NCBI RefSeq assembly: GCF_047971185.1
Contig: NZ_JBKDZH010000035.1
Coordinates: forward strand, 1-64,000
From: Kluyvera sp047971185
GTDB taxonomy: Bacteria; Pseudomonadota; Gammaproteobacteria; Enterobacterales; Enterobacteriaceae
Direction: 5' to 3'
DNA: 64,000 bases
This document shows, one piece after another, positions 22,503-32,156 of this stretch (positions within the stretch are counted from its first letter, which is position 1; each line of letters opens with the position of its first letter). A model generated the notes under the pieces. That model was not told where the DNA came from. It was given only the letters and a program-made list of their open reading frames with translations, and did no database searches. The position numbers and the translations under genes were made by a program.

Positions 22503-22886
22503 TCAGGTCAATATGTTCTCAATAATGTCCTGCATCTCATGACTTTCCGGAAGATTGTCTTTTTTGCCAGTGTGAGCCTGTATTAACCAGTATATTATTA
22601 AACTTAATGCGGGTCGTAGTCTGTACTGCGGTACCTGCCGGACGCGCATGATGGAATTGGCCAGGCCGTTGACAACCTGAGGAAGAACGCTTACCAGGCA
22701 TTCCAGTGAATCATCCAGGAAGTAGGCATAATTTTTTTTAAAAACTCCGGATTGCGCTTCTTTGAGATAGAGAACAAGCATTGCTGATAATGCGTTATGT
22801 TTATGAGCGTCAAACCACACAGAACTGAGTTTTTCCAGATTGACAGCGTCTTGCTCAAGTCTTTTCATACATACTTGCCCACACAT
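22503..22886 (-). CDS. Hypothetical protein upstream of acetyltransferase
   Basis: About 127 residues, starting best at ATG 22886 after CAGGAG. It is helical with several cysteines and a moderately hydrophobic segment (LRPALSLIIYWLIQAH). No family is recognised. It runs in the same direction as the O-acetyltransferase gene but a gap of about 120 bases lies between, and it is divergent from the DeoR gene. It may be the ligand-binding part of a decayed regulator; that is only a guess from size. Confidence 0.4.
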   Translation of the reverse strand: MCGQVCMKRLEQDAVNLEKLSSVWFDAHKHNALSAMLVLYLKEAQSGVFKKNYAYFLDDSLECLVSVLPQVVNGLANSIMRVRQVPQYRLRPALSLIIYWLIQAHTGKKDNLPESHEMQDIIENILT

Positions 22887-22985
22887 TTTTCCCGCTCTCC
22901 TGATCAACATTGTCAAAAGATACCTGCCCGGTACATCGCACGTGTATTATATTTACAGATCTACTATGCTTCATTGTGTACACTT

Positions 22986-23005
22986 ATGCAACATTACGTT
23001 TATTT
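22986..23005 (+). promoter_or_regulatory. Shared motif before deoR-type gene
   Basis: ATGCAA-CA-TTACGTTTATTT occurs 14 bases before the DeoR-family gene and again, with 18 of 20 bases identical, at 24736-24755 before the HAD phosphatase gene. A shared operator for the DeoR-type protein is likely. Confidence 0.55.
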
Positions 23006-23019
23006 CTTGAGAGTGTGAA

Positions 23020-23784
23020 ATGATTGATTATGACGCCCTGCCTGAACAAAGGCAGGAAGTGATTTACCAGATGCTGCAGCAGACTGGTCGGGTGATTGGC
23101 GCTGATATTGCCCGCCAATTGGGCGTGTCTGAACACACGATACGCAGAGATTTACAGGCGATGGTTCGCAAAGGGATGTGTAAAAAGGTCTACGGGGGGG
23201 CTGTCAGCCAGTTCAAACAATCCGCAAGTTTTGAAACGCGGGTTATGCACAGCATTGAAGAAAAATCAGGGGTGGCCAGGCGTTGTGCGGAACTTATTAG
23301 AACCGGAACCTGTATCTTTATAGACGGGGGGTCAACGTATCTTGCTATGGTCAGCTTCATTCCTGAGGACTACGTTCTCACTATCGTGACAAATTCCCCA
23401 CAAATAGCAGCAGCACTGAGCGGACGCAAGCAGGGGGAAGTTATTATGCTGGGCGGTAAACTCGATCCACAGACTGGAAGCATTCTGGGATCAGAGCCGA
23501 TTAATCACGTCAGGGAGATGTTGTTTGACCAGATGTTTATCGGCGTCTGCGGATTAGACCTGCAGGCAGGACTGACTGCGGTTTACTATGAGGATGCCTG
23601 CTTCAAAAAAGAAGTAATGCGCCAGAGCAATGAGGTTATCGCTGCGGTCATTGCGGATAAAATGCCCCAGGTCGCCCGGTATAAAGTTGCTTCATGCGAG
23701 GATCTTGATGTCGTCGTGGCAAGCAGTCTGACGGATACAGGCTCTCTTAAGCATACAAATATACGGCTGGAAATTGCAGGCTGA
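23020..23784 (+). CDS. DeoR-family transcriptional regulator
   Basis: A 254-residue regulator of sugar metabolism. The N-terminal helix-turn-helix RVIGADIARQLGVSEHTIRR and the wing KKVYGGAV are typical. The C-terminal sensor is of the sugar-phosphate isomerase-like type, with FIDGGSTYLAM, VTNSPQIAAAL, MLGGKLDPQTGSILGSE and a CGLDLQAGLTAVYYED stretch. Members respond to phosphorylated sugars. It converges with a HAD sugar-phosphatase-like gene that shares its upstream motif, so regulation of that gene is likely. Confidence 0.87.
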   Translation: MIDYDALPEQRQEVIYQMLQQTGRVIGADIARQLGVSEHTIRRDLQAMVRKGMCKKVYGGAVSQFKQSASFETRVMHSIEEKSGVARRCAELIRTGTCIFIDGGSTYLAMVSFIPEDYVLTIVTNSPQIAAALSGRKQGEVIMLGGKLDPQTGSILGSEPINHVREMLFDQMFIGVCGLDLQAGLTAVYYEDACFKKEVMRQSNEVIAAVIADKMPQVARYKVASCEDLDVVVASSLTDTGSLKHTNIRLEIAG

Positions 23785-23836
23785 TATGCACCCTATCTTC
23801 GGGAAGGCATGTATTAAGCCTTCCCTTTCATTCCCG

Positions 23837-24637
23837 TCAGGATTGTAGCGCAAGCAGTTGGTTGATGGTTTCCATTACCGCACTGTCATCGTTGGTTCCA
23901 GTGACAAAACGAGCCGCGTTCTTCACTTCTTCAAAAGCATTTCGCATGGCAAAGCTATATTCTGCCTGGGCCAGAAGTTCCAGATCATTGTACCCGTCAC
24001 CAAAGGCCATTGTTTCTTCCGGACTGACATTCAGGATTTCCTGAAGTTTTTGTACGGTGCTCCCCTTGTGCACGCCATAACCGGCAATGTCGATCCATGA
24101 GGCTTCAGACACCACAATGTACACATCATCCTCAAATGGACTCAGGTGCGGGCGAGTTTGCGGGCAGTTTCCTGCCTCATCAAAAACAGTGATTTTGACA
24201 AAATCACTGTCGACCCTGTCAAAGTCCACGGTCTCTATCATTCGGGCATAGGAGCGTCTTACTTTATCCTTTAGATGCTGCGGAACATCAGAACGTACAA
24301 TTGCGCCTTCCGGAGTACAGGCAATAATGACATGCGTGGAGCTAACTTCCTCAAGCGTGTTAATGATTGTCAGGCCTGTAGCATTATCAATTAGTGACTG
24401 AAAGGCAAAATGACCCTTATGTTTGATGCGTGTAGCGCTATCGCCCACTATCCAGATATCTTTGCTTAATTCCCCGAAAAGCTCTTCCACCCGCTCGCAT
24501 TGCTTACCGGTACATGCAGCAAAATGCACCCCGTGGGACAACATATTCGCCCACGTTTTGGCAAATAAATCACGGTCATAGTCCCCACGGCTGTTTAAAA
24601 ATGTGCCATCAAGATCCGTAATAATCAGCTTTATCAT
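23837..24637 (-). CDS. HAD-superfamily Cof-type phosphatase
   Basis: A 266-residue HAD hydrolase of the Cof (type IIB cap) group. Motif I IITDLDGTFLNSRG (nucleophile Asp), motif II AACTGKQ, and motifs III/IV KGSTVQKLQEIL...AFGDGYNDLELL are all intact. Such enzymes dephosphorylate sugar phosphates or cofactors (YbiV, YidA and Cof in E. coli). It has an AGGAGG-like site before the ATG. Its upstream region carries the motif shared with the DeoR gene, suggesting control by that sugar-phosphate-responsive repressor. Confidence 0.87.
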   Translation of the reverse strand: MIKLIITDLDGTFLNSRGDYDRDLFAKTWANMLSHGVHFAACTGKQCERVEELFGELSKDIWIVGDSATRIKHKGHFAFQSLIDNATGLTIINTLEEVSSTHVIIACTPEGAIVRSDVPQHLKDKVRRSYARMIETVDFDRVDSDFVKITVFDEAGNCPQTRPHLSPFEDDVYIVVSEASWIDIAGYGVHKGSTVQKLQEILNVSPEETMAFGDGYNDLELLAQAEYSFAMRNAFEEVKNAARFVTGTNDDSAVMETINQLLALQS

Positions 24638-24735
24638 GCTTCCTCCTTACTACCTAGTCATCAATAGTCGTTTTGAACAAATAAATCTGAGCGCTTACAC
24701 GTTACGTAACTCAAAGTATCACCTCATGATAGATC

Positions 24736-24755
24736 ATGCAAAGTTACGTTTATTT
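24736..24755 (+). promoter_or_regulatory. Shared motif before HAD phosphatase gene
   Basis: ATGCAA-AG-TTACGTTTATTT, 18 of 20 bases identical to 22986-23005, lies about 100 bases upstream of the HAD start. Confidence 0.55.
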
Positions 24756-24788
24756 ATGTTCATTTTATTAATGAATAAGCAAGAGATA

Positions 24789-24873
24789 ATGGCCGCTTCT
24801 CGCTCAAAGCGGACCTTGGAATTGAAAGCTTAGGGACACCTGACACAATTTTGCATAGTGAAGAAGCGGCCAT
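24789..24873. repeat. 12-bp perfect inverted repeat spanning 85 bp
   Basis: ATGGCCGCTTCT (24789-24800) and AGAAGCGGCCAT (24862-24873) are exact inverted copies bounding 61 bases, located right beside the broken LysR gene. It resembles the ends of a very small mobile or deletion-derived element, but no transposase or target duplication is seen. Confidence 0.5.
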
Positions 24874-24882
24874 CGCTAACGA

Positions 24883-25370
24883 TCAGATCTTCAACGTATC
24901 AATGACCATCCGCAGGGCAGGGGAGACGTTTCGATGCGGATAATAGAGAAACAATCCTTCCATTCGCAGGCTGTAACGCTGCAACACCCTGATAAGCTTA
25001 CCGTGTTCTAAATCATCCGCGACCAGTTCAACAGGGACATAGGCTAACCCGAGGCTCAGCCGGGCGGCGGCTGCTTCCATATAGCTGTCAGATAAGGCCC
25101 ATTGTCCTTCTGGTCGATGGGTTATTTTTTTATCATCCTGATTGAGTTCCCACTGGTATACGCTGGCGTCGGCAAACTGATAGGCGATACAGGGATGCGC
25201 TTTTAAATCCGCCGGGGTTTGCGGAAAACCGTCGCGACGACAATGTTCCTGAGTACCCACAATCGCCATCTCCATATCGGGCGTGATGCGCACTGCTACC
25301 ATGCCCTGGTCAACTTCAGGCCCCAGACGGACGCCGGCATCAGATCTTTCCTCGATGATACCGCCATGGA
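24883..25370 (-). pseudogene. Truncated LysR-type regulator, C-terminal part
   Basis: The fragment encodes the effector-binding domain from about IIEERSDAGVRLGPEVDQGM to the natural stop (DTLKI), but the DNA-binding N-terminal half is absent. It is a close paralogue of the intact LysR gene at 36440-37324: the last 139 residues align without gaps (for example TPADL, QWALSDSYMEA, ALRMVI). A potential ATG at 25302 would give a regulator without DNA-binding domain; I regard it as a pseudogene. Confidence 0.8.
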
Positions 25371-25850
25371 GATCATGACATTCACACCGTGAAATACGAT
25401 CTGCATGGCATCCAGATTACTGTGAGTGTCTATGCGTTGACCCGGGAGGTGACCTTCTCATTTTCCGACCTATGTACTCTCACTGCTGATGATGTTTTGT
25501 TTTTGTTAAATGTATTTAACGATATTTTGTAATTACGAAATGAAATATTTAAAAACAGCCATTCCTCTAAAAGAAAAATCGCCATATGACGATTTTTAAG
25601 TTTTTTTAAATAGCGATTCCCTTCTCCCTTCTCTTTCATTTTTATCATTAAAAAGAATATAAACCTATAATCAAATTAAAAACCAGTGTTTTAGGTTTAA
25701 AAAAATGATTTAACCGATATTTACGTTTACTGATGATGTTCGTGATGGTTTTATATTCCAACCAAAAGCGACGGTGCAATACGATGTTCTACCATCCATC
25801 GGATCACTGCGCATAGGCACCACTGATATTGAAAATTGGGATATAAAAGA
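25371..25850. other. Gene-free region before fimbrial cluster 1
   Basis: About 480 bases between the LysR fragment and the pilin gene. Reading frames in it are short fragments, for example FIFQPKATVQYDV and PSIGSLRIGTTDIENWD (about 25741-25848), which run into the pilin start but have no start of their own. The AT-rich part at 25480-25740 probably holds the pilin promoter and regulator sites. No clear -35/-10 pair was fixed. Confidence 0.4.
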
Positions 25851-26411
25851 ATGTTCAAGAAAACTTTAATCGCAGCGGCAATCGTATTTTCTGGCGCAGC
25901 AATGGCAGCGGAAAGCACCGGCGTAGCAGGGGGAACCATCACGTTTAATGGTTCTGTCTCCGACACCACCTGTGATGTGACAACCAATAATGGTTCCGAT
26001 TTCACCGTAAATCTGGCACCGATCACACTTACCGATGTGACTAGTTCCACGGGTATCGTTACCGCCAACAGCAAAAATTTCACTATGAACCTGAAAAACT
26101 GCTCCGCAGCGGATGCAGATACTCAGACTCTGAAAATCACCTTCACCAGCAGCAACCTGTCTGATGATGGCAAATACCTGAAAAACTACAGCGCCAACGG
26201 TGCAGAAGGCGTGGGTATTGCTCTGACCTCTGACGGCTCCACCGCTGTACCGTTTGAAACGGCATTCAATACCGGCCTGACCTCCGCAGACGCATCTAGT
26301 GCTGACGGCGTTACGCTGACTATGCACGCTAACTACTACAACTTCGGCGGCGCTGCAGCGACCACCGGTAAAGTGGTTACCGATGCAACCTATTCTTTTA
26401 GCTACGATTAA
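25851..26411 (+). CDS. Major fimbrial subunit (cluster 1)
   Basis: A 186-residue type 1-like pilin. Signal peptide MFKKTLIAAAIVFSGAAMA with cleavage after AMA; mature protein starts with the donor strand region and ITFNGSVSDTTCDV, whose Cys pairs with the one in LKNCSAAD, as in FimA-type pilins. The C-terminal beta-zipper ends in ATYSFSYD with the penultimate tyrosine motif recognised by the chaperone. It is first in the pilin-chaperone-usher-adhesin operon and should be exported by Sec and polymerised on the cell surface. Confidence 0.88.
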   Translation: MFKKTLIAAAIVFSGAAMAAESTGVAGGTITFNGSVSDTTCDVTTNNGSDFTVNLAPITLTDVTSSTGIVTANSKNFTMNLKNCSAADADTQTLKITFTSSNLSDDGKYLKNYSANGAEGVGIALTSDGSTAVPFETAFNTGLTSADASSADGVTLTMHANYYNFGGAAATTGKVVTDATYSFSYD

Positions 26412-26449
26412 TAACATCAGCCGGGGTATCAACCCCGGCCCTTAAGATC

Positions 26450-27163
26450 ATGAAAAAATTAATAGTGTTTCTCTTCGCCGCCCTCGTTTCACAAACGGTC
26501 GCCGCCAGCGTCGTCATTAATCAGACCCGCGTGATCTATCCTGCCGAAACAAAATTTGTTTCGGTACAACTCGTTAATGACAGTGATAAAACCCACCTGG
26601 TACAGTCCTGGCTGGATAACGGTGATGCATCCGCTGCACCTGAAAAGATCAAGGTGCCGTTTTCTCTGATGCCTCCGGTGGTCAAAATGAGTGCTCATAG
26701 CGGACAAACGTTGAAAATTGCCGCGACAAATACCCAGACACTGCCTGCTGATAGAGAAAGCGTATTCTGGCTTAACGTATTGGACGTTCCGCCAACGCCG
26801 GAAGATGCCAATGAAAACTACCTCCAGGTGGCGATTCGTAACCGCATTAAAGTCTTTTATCGTCCGACCTCACTGGAACCACTGGATAGTAAAACGATCG
26901 AAAAAGTCTTGATTTCTACATCGGGCGGTCGAACCTGCCTGAAAAATGATTCGCCGTACTATCTAACCATCCCTCAGGTTGTCAGCTGGCAGGGCGGTCA
27001 GTTAAAGCAGGTCAGAAAAGACAATTTACTCTCCGATACCGTGTTTATTCAGCCGTTCGGCTGTGTACTCGTATCCGACAAAGTCCACTCCGGTGGACAG
27101 TATCGTATAACTTGGCTTGATGATTACGGTACTAAACGCTTCAGCCTACTTAATAAATCGTAA
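26450..27163 (+). CDS. Periplasmic fimbrial chaperone (cluster 1)
   Basis: A 237-residue PapD-like chaperone. Signal peptide of about 19 residues (ending VAAS), then SVVINQTRVIYPAETKFVSV with the subunit-anchoring Arg, FSLMPPVVKM, ESVFWLNVLDVPP, and the AIRNRIKVFYRP segment with the conserved basic residue of the cleft. The second Ig domain has two cysteines (GGRTCLKN and FGCVLV) that can bridge. It caps pilin subunits by donor-strand complementation until handed to the usher. Confidence 0.9.
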   Translation: MKKLIVFLFAALVSQTVAASVVINQTRVIYPAETKFVSVQLVNDSDKTHLVQSWLDNGDASAAPEKIKVPFSLMPPVVKMSAHSGQTLKIAATNTQTLPADRESVFWLNVLDVPPTPEDANENYLQVAIRNRIKVFYRPTSLEPLDSKTIEKVLISTSGGRTCLKNDSPYYLTIPQVVSWQGGQLKQVRKDNLLSDTVFIQPFGCVLVSDKVHSGGQYRITWLDDYGTKRFSLLNKS

Positions 27164-27190
27164 TTACTGCTGATACCAGGTTCTATTCTG

Positions 27191-29698
27191 ATGAAGAACA
27201 GTTTTCTGTTTTGTAAAAGCCTGTTAGTTCATTCCGTCAGCCTCGCTTTATGTTCTTCTTTTGGGGCGTACGGCGAAACGTTCAACAGTAGCCTGCTGGT
27301 CGGTAATTCCGCGGATATGGATTGGAGTAATACAAAACTGGTGATGACCCCAGGTACGTACGATCTTGATATCTATGTGAACAATGCATGGCGCGGCAAA
27401 TTCGCGATGACGATTGCCAACGATGATAAAACGACGGTACAGATCTCACGAGATGATGTGTCATTGCTGGGAATTAGCGACCTGGACGCCGCGGTTGAAG
27501 CTGCGCCAGTGCGTCTGATCGATATCAATGCGTTACTGCACGGCGGGAAAAGCAAACTGACGCCGGGCGAGCTGCGTCTGGATCTGGAAGTGCCGCAGGC
27601 CTACGTGATCACCGAGAACCGTAACTGGGTTTCCCCGCAGAAATGGGACCAGGGTATCAACGGCATTTATACCAATTACAACGTAAACTACTACAACTTT
27701 CACGGCCTGAGCGAAGGATATACCAACAGCGATAACGTTTATCTGTCACTGAACAGCGGCTTGAACCTATCCAGCTGGCACTTCATCGACAATTCAACGT
27801 GGATGCGTTACAGCTGCCTCGGTAAAAGCTATTGGGTCAATACAACCCGTTATCTGGAGAAGCCGATTGCGCCGATTGGCGCACTAATGCGCGTTGGCCG
27901 TGCTTATACCACCTCAGACTACTTTGATACCGTGCGCTTTCGTGGCCTGACGCTCAACAAAAGTCGCCAGATGTTGCCCGACAGCGAACGAGTCTATATG
28001 CCTGTGATTAACGGCATTGCCACCAGTTCTGCGGTCGTGAGCGTATATCAGGACGGGCATATTATTCATCAGCTCACGGTTCCTGCTGGTCCGTTTTCAA
28101 TCAGAGATTTAATGCCAACCGGTTCGCGAGGCGATCTCTCTGTGGAAGTGAAAAACAACGGCGGGAATACCGAGCGTTTTGTGGTGCCTTTTTCTTCTAT
28201 TCCTGACATGCTTCGTCCGGGGACCAGCGACTATCAGTTCAACATTGGTGAAGTGGATATGCGTGGTATCAACGACCATAGTAGCTTCGCTCAACTCAGC
28301 TATTCGCGGGGGATCAACAACTATGTGACCGCCACCGCGGGAAGCATCTGGAATGCCGACTATCGTTCATTTCTGGTTGGCGGCGCGCTGTCTCTTCCCT
28401 ACGCAGGGTCGCTCTCGGCATCCGCTGAGACATCACAATATAAATTGCCGGGAGAGAGTCAGCGCCATGGTGAAAAATATTCACTCTCGTGGAGTAAATT
28501 TTTCCCGACCAAAACTAACCTGACGCTAGCCTCCTATTACTACCGGACACAGGATTACGCCTCGTTCAGCGATTATATTCTGACCCGTGCCAACATCGCG
28601 GACTACGGTGGTACGAATACCTCAACGCAGAATAGCAAACAGGCTTTCAGCGCCAATATTAATCAGCCGCTGCCGGATAATTTTGGCCGCCTTATGCTAT
28701 CGGCGTACTGGCGTGATTACTGGCGCGGTCAAAAAACCAGCCGTCAATATAACCTGACCTGGAGTAACGTCTTTAATAGCGTGAACTACTCCGTTTCACT
28801 GCGTCGCTCTGAGGTTTCGCAGTCTTACTACGACTATGAAACGAATAACGAAGGTAACGTAGTCAGTTCGCTGCGTTCGCGGGGGAATACGGAAAATAAT
28901 CTTTATTTATCGGTTACTATCCCGATGTCTATCTTTGGGACTCCGGGCAGCGTCGCGACACATGCCAGCGTCCAGAAGGGGCAGTATACTTCGTCTGATG
29001 TCAGTTTGAGCGGCAGCGCACAAAATGTTGATTATAGCCTGATGCTTGCACACGATCGTGATGGCAATTCACGGTCTGCTGATTTGTATACCTCCTGGAA
29101 AAATAGTCTCACCAGCCTTAACACCGGGCTAAGTATGGCCCGCGAATATCGTCAAACCAGCTTCGGCGCGAGTGGCAATATTCTGGCGTGGCAGGGTGGG
29201 GTGATAGCCTCGCCGAATACCGGGCGGAACTTTGTCATTCTTGAAGCCCCCGGTGTAGAAAATGCTGTGGTAAACGGTGACCCATCCACACGAACCAATA
29301 GCCACGGTATTGCCCTGGTCACCAGCGCTACGCCGTATCGACAAAATAACTTCCATCTCGAACAGGATGGAACTAAAAGCAGCGATGTGGATTTACTGGG
29401 CAACCTGCTGAATATTGCCCCATACGAAGGTAGCATCACTTATCTGAAATACAAAACAGATACCCGTAAGGTATTTATGTTGGATGTTCAGGACAGCAAC
29501 GGCGACCAGTTACCGTTCGGTGCGCTGGTTTCAGATAACCAGAATCAAGAGCTGGGTTATGTATCTCAGGGGAGTCAGATGTTTATTAAATCTGACACGA
29601 TGCCAGATACGATTCGTATTAATACCAGCAAAGGCAAATTAAAGCGTAGCTGCGTTATTAAACAACCAAAAGAAAATGCCACCAATATCTGCCGATAA
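27191..29698 (+). CDS. Outer membrane fimbrial usher (cluster 1)
   Basis: An 835-residue FimD/PapC usher. A signal peptide (about 28 residues, ending AYGETF) precedes the N-terminal chaperone-binding domain; a long 24-strand barrel with middle plug (SAVVSVYQDGHIIHQLTVPA; GPFSIRDLMPTGSRGDL) follows, and the C-terminal domains end with GNLLNIAPYEG and a two-cysteine tail (KRSCVIKQ, NICR). It is full length with no break. It secretes and assembles the fimbriae at the outer membrane. Confidence 0.92.
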   Translation: MKNSFLFCKSLLVHSVSLALCSSFGAYGETFNSSLLVGNSADMDWSNTKLVMTPGTYDLDIYVNNAWRGKFAMTIANDDKTTVQISRDDVSLLGISDLDAAVEAAPVRLIDINALLHGGKSKLTPGELRLDLEVPQAYVITENRNWVSPQKWDQGINGIYTNYNVNYYNFHGLSEGYTNSDNVYLSLNSGLNLSSWHFIDNSTWMRYSCLGKSYWVNTTRYLEKPIAPIGALMRVGRAYTTSDYFDTVRFRGLTLNKSRQMLPDSERVYMPVINGIATSSAVVSVYQDGHIIHQLTVPAGPFSIRDLMPTGSRGDLSVEVKNNGGNTERFVVPFSSIPDMLRPGTSDYQFNIGEVDMRGINDHSSFAQLSYSRGINNYVTATAGSIWNADYRSFLVGGALSLPYAGSLSASAETSQYKLPGESQRHGEKYSLSWSKFFPTKTNLTLASYYYRTQDYASFSDYILTRANIADYGGTNTSTQNSKQAFSANINQPLPDNFGRLMLSAYWRDYWRGQKTSRQYNLTWSNVFNSVNYSVSLRRSEVSQSYYDYETNNEGNVVSSLRSRGNTENNLYLSVTIPMSIFGTPGSVATHASVQKGQYTSSDVSLSGSAQNVDYSLMLAHDRDGNSRSADLYTSWKNSLTSLNTGLSMAREYRQTSFGASGNILAWQGGVIASPNTGRNFVILEAPGVENAVVNGDPSTRTNSHGIALVTSATPYRQNNFHLEQDGTKSSDVDLLGNLLNIAPYEGSITYLKYKTDTRKVFMLDVQDSNGDQLPFGALVSDNQNQELGYVSQGSQMFIKSDTMPDTIRINTSKGKLKRSCVIKQPKENATNICR

Positions 29699-29722
29699 CC
29701 TGACATGAGTAATGATATCAAC

Positions 29723-30901
29723 ATGAGAAAAAACTTATTTATTATCGTGGCTATTTTAAGTTTTATATTTATCCCACTGCATGATGCCAATGCGGCGGCA
29801 GATGTTCAGGCCCGAGCGGTAACTGGCGATACTTGCCGGAATAGCGGTATTCTTTTTAACAGCGTTGCCGAGGCGGATAAATCGTTAAATCTTTCTTCTG
29901 AGTTTATGACCTCAAACGTCGTCGAGAAAACCTACACCACAAGCTGGTCTGGCAGTATGACCTGTGTTTATGGGAATGTTGGTATCGGCGGACTGTTGCA
30001 GGATCATCTCTATTATTTCACCGGTTTCAATAGCAACCCGGTGTATCTGAACTTTAATAGCGCAGATGGTGAGAATAGCTATTGGATTAAAGTGACGGCG
30101 CAAATCACCGGTGATACCAAAGTTACCGTCAGTGGTATCGTTGGTATTCACTCGATAGCCTACCAGACACAATATACCGTGCGCGCGGAGCTGTTGACCA
30201 CTCCACCAACGGGGGTGTCTACCTATACTAAAACCACGTATAACGGCGCGCTGAGCGTCATTCCCGCCGTGATGAGCGGTACCGGTTCTGGCAGTGATAG
30301 CCCGTTACTGTCCAGTAAGACCTACGCCTATCGTGCGTGGAATAACATGATGTCGGACACCGCTCGCAAAAGCTGGGATACCGATCATTTTATTGCCTAC
30401 GAGAAACTTACTATTCAGTTTGAACCAAAAGAGACTACCTGCAATATGACGCATAATATGACGGTAAAATTACCGCCAGCATCACTGAATATGCTAAAAA
30501 TAAACGGCAAAGCCAATGGGGCTGATTTCACTATCCCCTTAAAATGTGGCAACCTTGCAGGTGTTAAAACGGCGACGAGGAACGTTAAAGCTTGGCTGTC
30601 CAGCAACGATTTGCTCACAACTGACACCAGCTATCAAGTTATGGTTAATGATGAAACAACCGCTGGTGGCGTTGGTATTGCCATTCGCAGTCGCTATTTT
30701 TTGGGCGATTATGAAGAAGTTAAAATATCCAGTAGTAATGATATGGAAAACGCCACGCAAATTCTTGATATCGCCAAGGACGATGACATTCAGGATATTC
30801 AATATATTTATCTGCATGCTTATTACAAAGTCTATAAAGCTTCCGCGCTAAGTACCGGCACAGTTGTGGCGACGGCACAAATTATGCTTGGTTACGATTA
30901 G
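29723..30901 (+). CDS. Fimbrial tip adhesin-like protein (cluster 1)
   Basis: A 392-residue protein from ATG 29723 with a signal peptide (LFIIVAILSFIFIPLHDANA). An N-terminal receptor-binding region of about 210 residues precedes a pilin domain (ETTCNMTHNMTVKLPPASL, FTIPLKCGN ... ATAQIMLGYD) with the typical C-terminal beta strand. Two-domain architecture and last place in the fimbrial operon identify it as the tip adhesin. The ligand-binding part is not recognised, so the receptor is unknown. Confidence 0.8.
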   Translation: MRKNLFIIVAILSFIFIPLHDANAAADVQARAVTGDTCRNSGILFNSVAEADKSLNLSSEFMTSNVVEKTYTTSWSGSMTCVYGNVGIGGLLQDHLYYFTGFNSNPVYLNFNSADGENSYWIKVTAQITGDTKVTVSGIVGIHSIAYQTQYTVRAELLTTPPTGVSTYTKTTYNGALSVIPAVMSGTGSGSDSPLLSSKTYAYRAWNNMMSDTARKSWDTDHFIAYEKLTIQFEPKETTCNMTHNMTVKLPPASLNMLKINGKANGADFTIPLKCGNLAGVKTATRNVKAWLSSNDLLTTDTSYQVMVNDETTAGGVGIAIRSRYFLGDYEEVKISSSNDMENATQILDIAKDDDIQDIQYIYLHAYYKVYKASALSTGTVVATAQIMLGYD

Positions 30902-30951
30902 GTCATTATTTATCTAAGTTTATCTATTTTTGAATGGCGTGAAAGGTTGTC

Positions 30952-32139
30952 ATGAAGATATCAATTCAGACTGTACTTAATTTATTGCACAATATTATTG
31001 CTCCAGTTTCTACGGATCTGGTTAATCACTTACAAAGAACGGCGATTATCACTTATTATTTGAGCCGTCATGCCCGGCTTGATCAACAGTCCGTCAGTAC
31101 GGCATTTCTGGCCGGTATGCTTCATGATATTGGTGCACTCAGCAAAGATCGCGCCAGGCTCACCGTCGGCAGCGAAGACTTTCTTGATAACCATGAACAA
31201 CTGGGGAGAACGATGACATCAGGGATCCGTTTCCTCAGCCCGGTCACGCCGATCCTGGAAAACCACCATGTGAAGTGGTCCGATACTAACGACGAAAACC
31301 TGCCGCTGGTGAACCATCTTGTGCATATGGCAGACTCGTTCGAACTTTTTCTGCGCACGATTAAAGGCGACTTTATTGCTCAGCGTGAACAGATTATTAC
31401 GCAGTTTTTCCTCCTTCCCGAGCAGTGGCCCGAAACGCTGAGCAATGCACTAAAGGAATCCAGCAACGAGGACGGCTTCTGGTTCCGGCTTGGCAACCCC
31501 ATGCTGCCTCAGGTACTGAACGCCATCAGCCCGCTACACGACCAGATGCTCGATCATCATGACTTTCTGGAGGTGTGCCAGCTGATTTCCAGAATTGTGG
31601 ATACCCACAGCAGCTTTACTCGCACCCATAGCACCAGCGTGGCCCATGTCGCCGCACGCTTAGCTGAGCTGTACGGTTACGATCGCGATATGCAGGAAAA
31701 AATATGTATTGCTGGCTACCTTCACGATATCGGCAAGCTTTTTACACCGCTCAGTATTCTGGAAAAAAGAGGTAAACTCGAAAACGATGAGTACGCGATG
31801 ATGAAACAGCACAGCTATAAAACGCTGGTTATGCTCAACCCGATACCAGAGCTTGGCAACATTGTGCACTGGGCTGCGAACCATCACGAGCGGTTGGACG
31901 GCAGCGGCTACCCTTTCAGGCTTACGGCGGCCTCGCTCGATATGCCTTCGCGCATTCTCGCCGTCGCGGATGTTTTTACTGCTATGACAGAGAACCGCCC
32001 TTACCGACAAGGCATGCAAAGTGAGAAAGCGCTGGCCATACTCCGTGAAGAGGCGGCGAATTATAGGTTGGATCGGGACATCGTGGTATTACTAGACCAT
32101 AATATTGCCACTGTGAAGCCACTTGTCGCAATGTATTGA
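30952..32139 (+). CDS. HD-GYP-domain cyclic-di-GMP phosphodiesterase candidate
   Basis: A 395-residue cytoplasmic protein with two HD modules. The N-terminal one (AGMLHDIGALSKDRARL, ENHHVKW) is shortened; the C-terminal one is a full HD-GYP with HTHS-like TRTHSTSVAHVAARLAE, YLHDIGKLFTP, MKQHSYKT, NHHERLDGSGYP (the GYP motif) and ADVFTAMTENRPYR. Complete metal ligands suggest an active phosphodiesterase for cyclic-di-GMP. It begins 50 bases after the adhesin stop and is likely part of the fimbrial operon, linking second messenger level to fimbriation. Confidence 0.85.
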   Translation: MKISIQTVLNLLHNIIAPVSTDLVNHLQRTAIITYYLSRHARLDQQSVSTAFLAGMLHDIGALSKDRARLTVGSEDFLDNHEQLGRTMTSGIRFLSPVTPILENHHVKWSDTNDENLPLVNHLVHMADSFELFLRTIKGDFIAQREQIITQFFLLPEQWPETLSNALKESSNEDGFWFRLGNPMLPQVLNAISPLHDQMLDHHDFLEVCQLISRIVDTHSSFTRTHSTSVAHVAARLAELYGYDRDMQEKICIAGYLHDIGKLFTPLSILEKRGKLENDEYAMMKQHSYKTLVMLNPIPELGNIVHWAANHHERLDGSGYPFRLTAASLDMPSRILAVADVFTAMTENRPYRQGMQSEKALAILREEAANYRLDRDIVVLLDHNIATVKPLVAMY

Positions 32140-32156
32140 GTCTGTAAGAACAGAAA

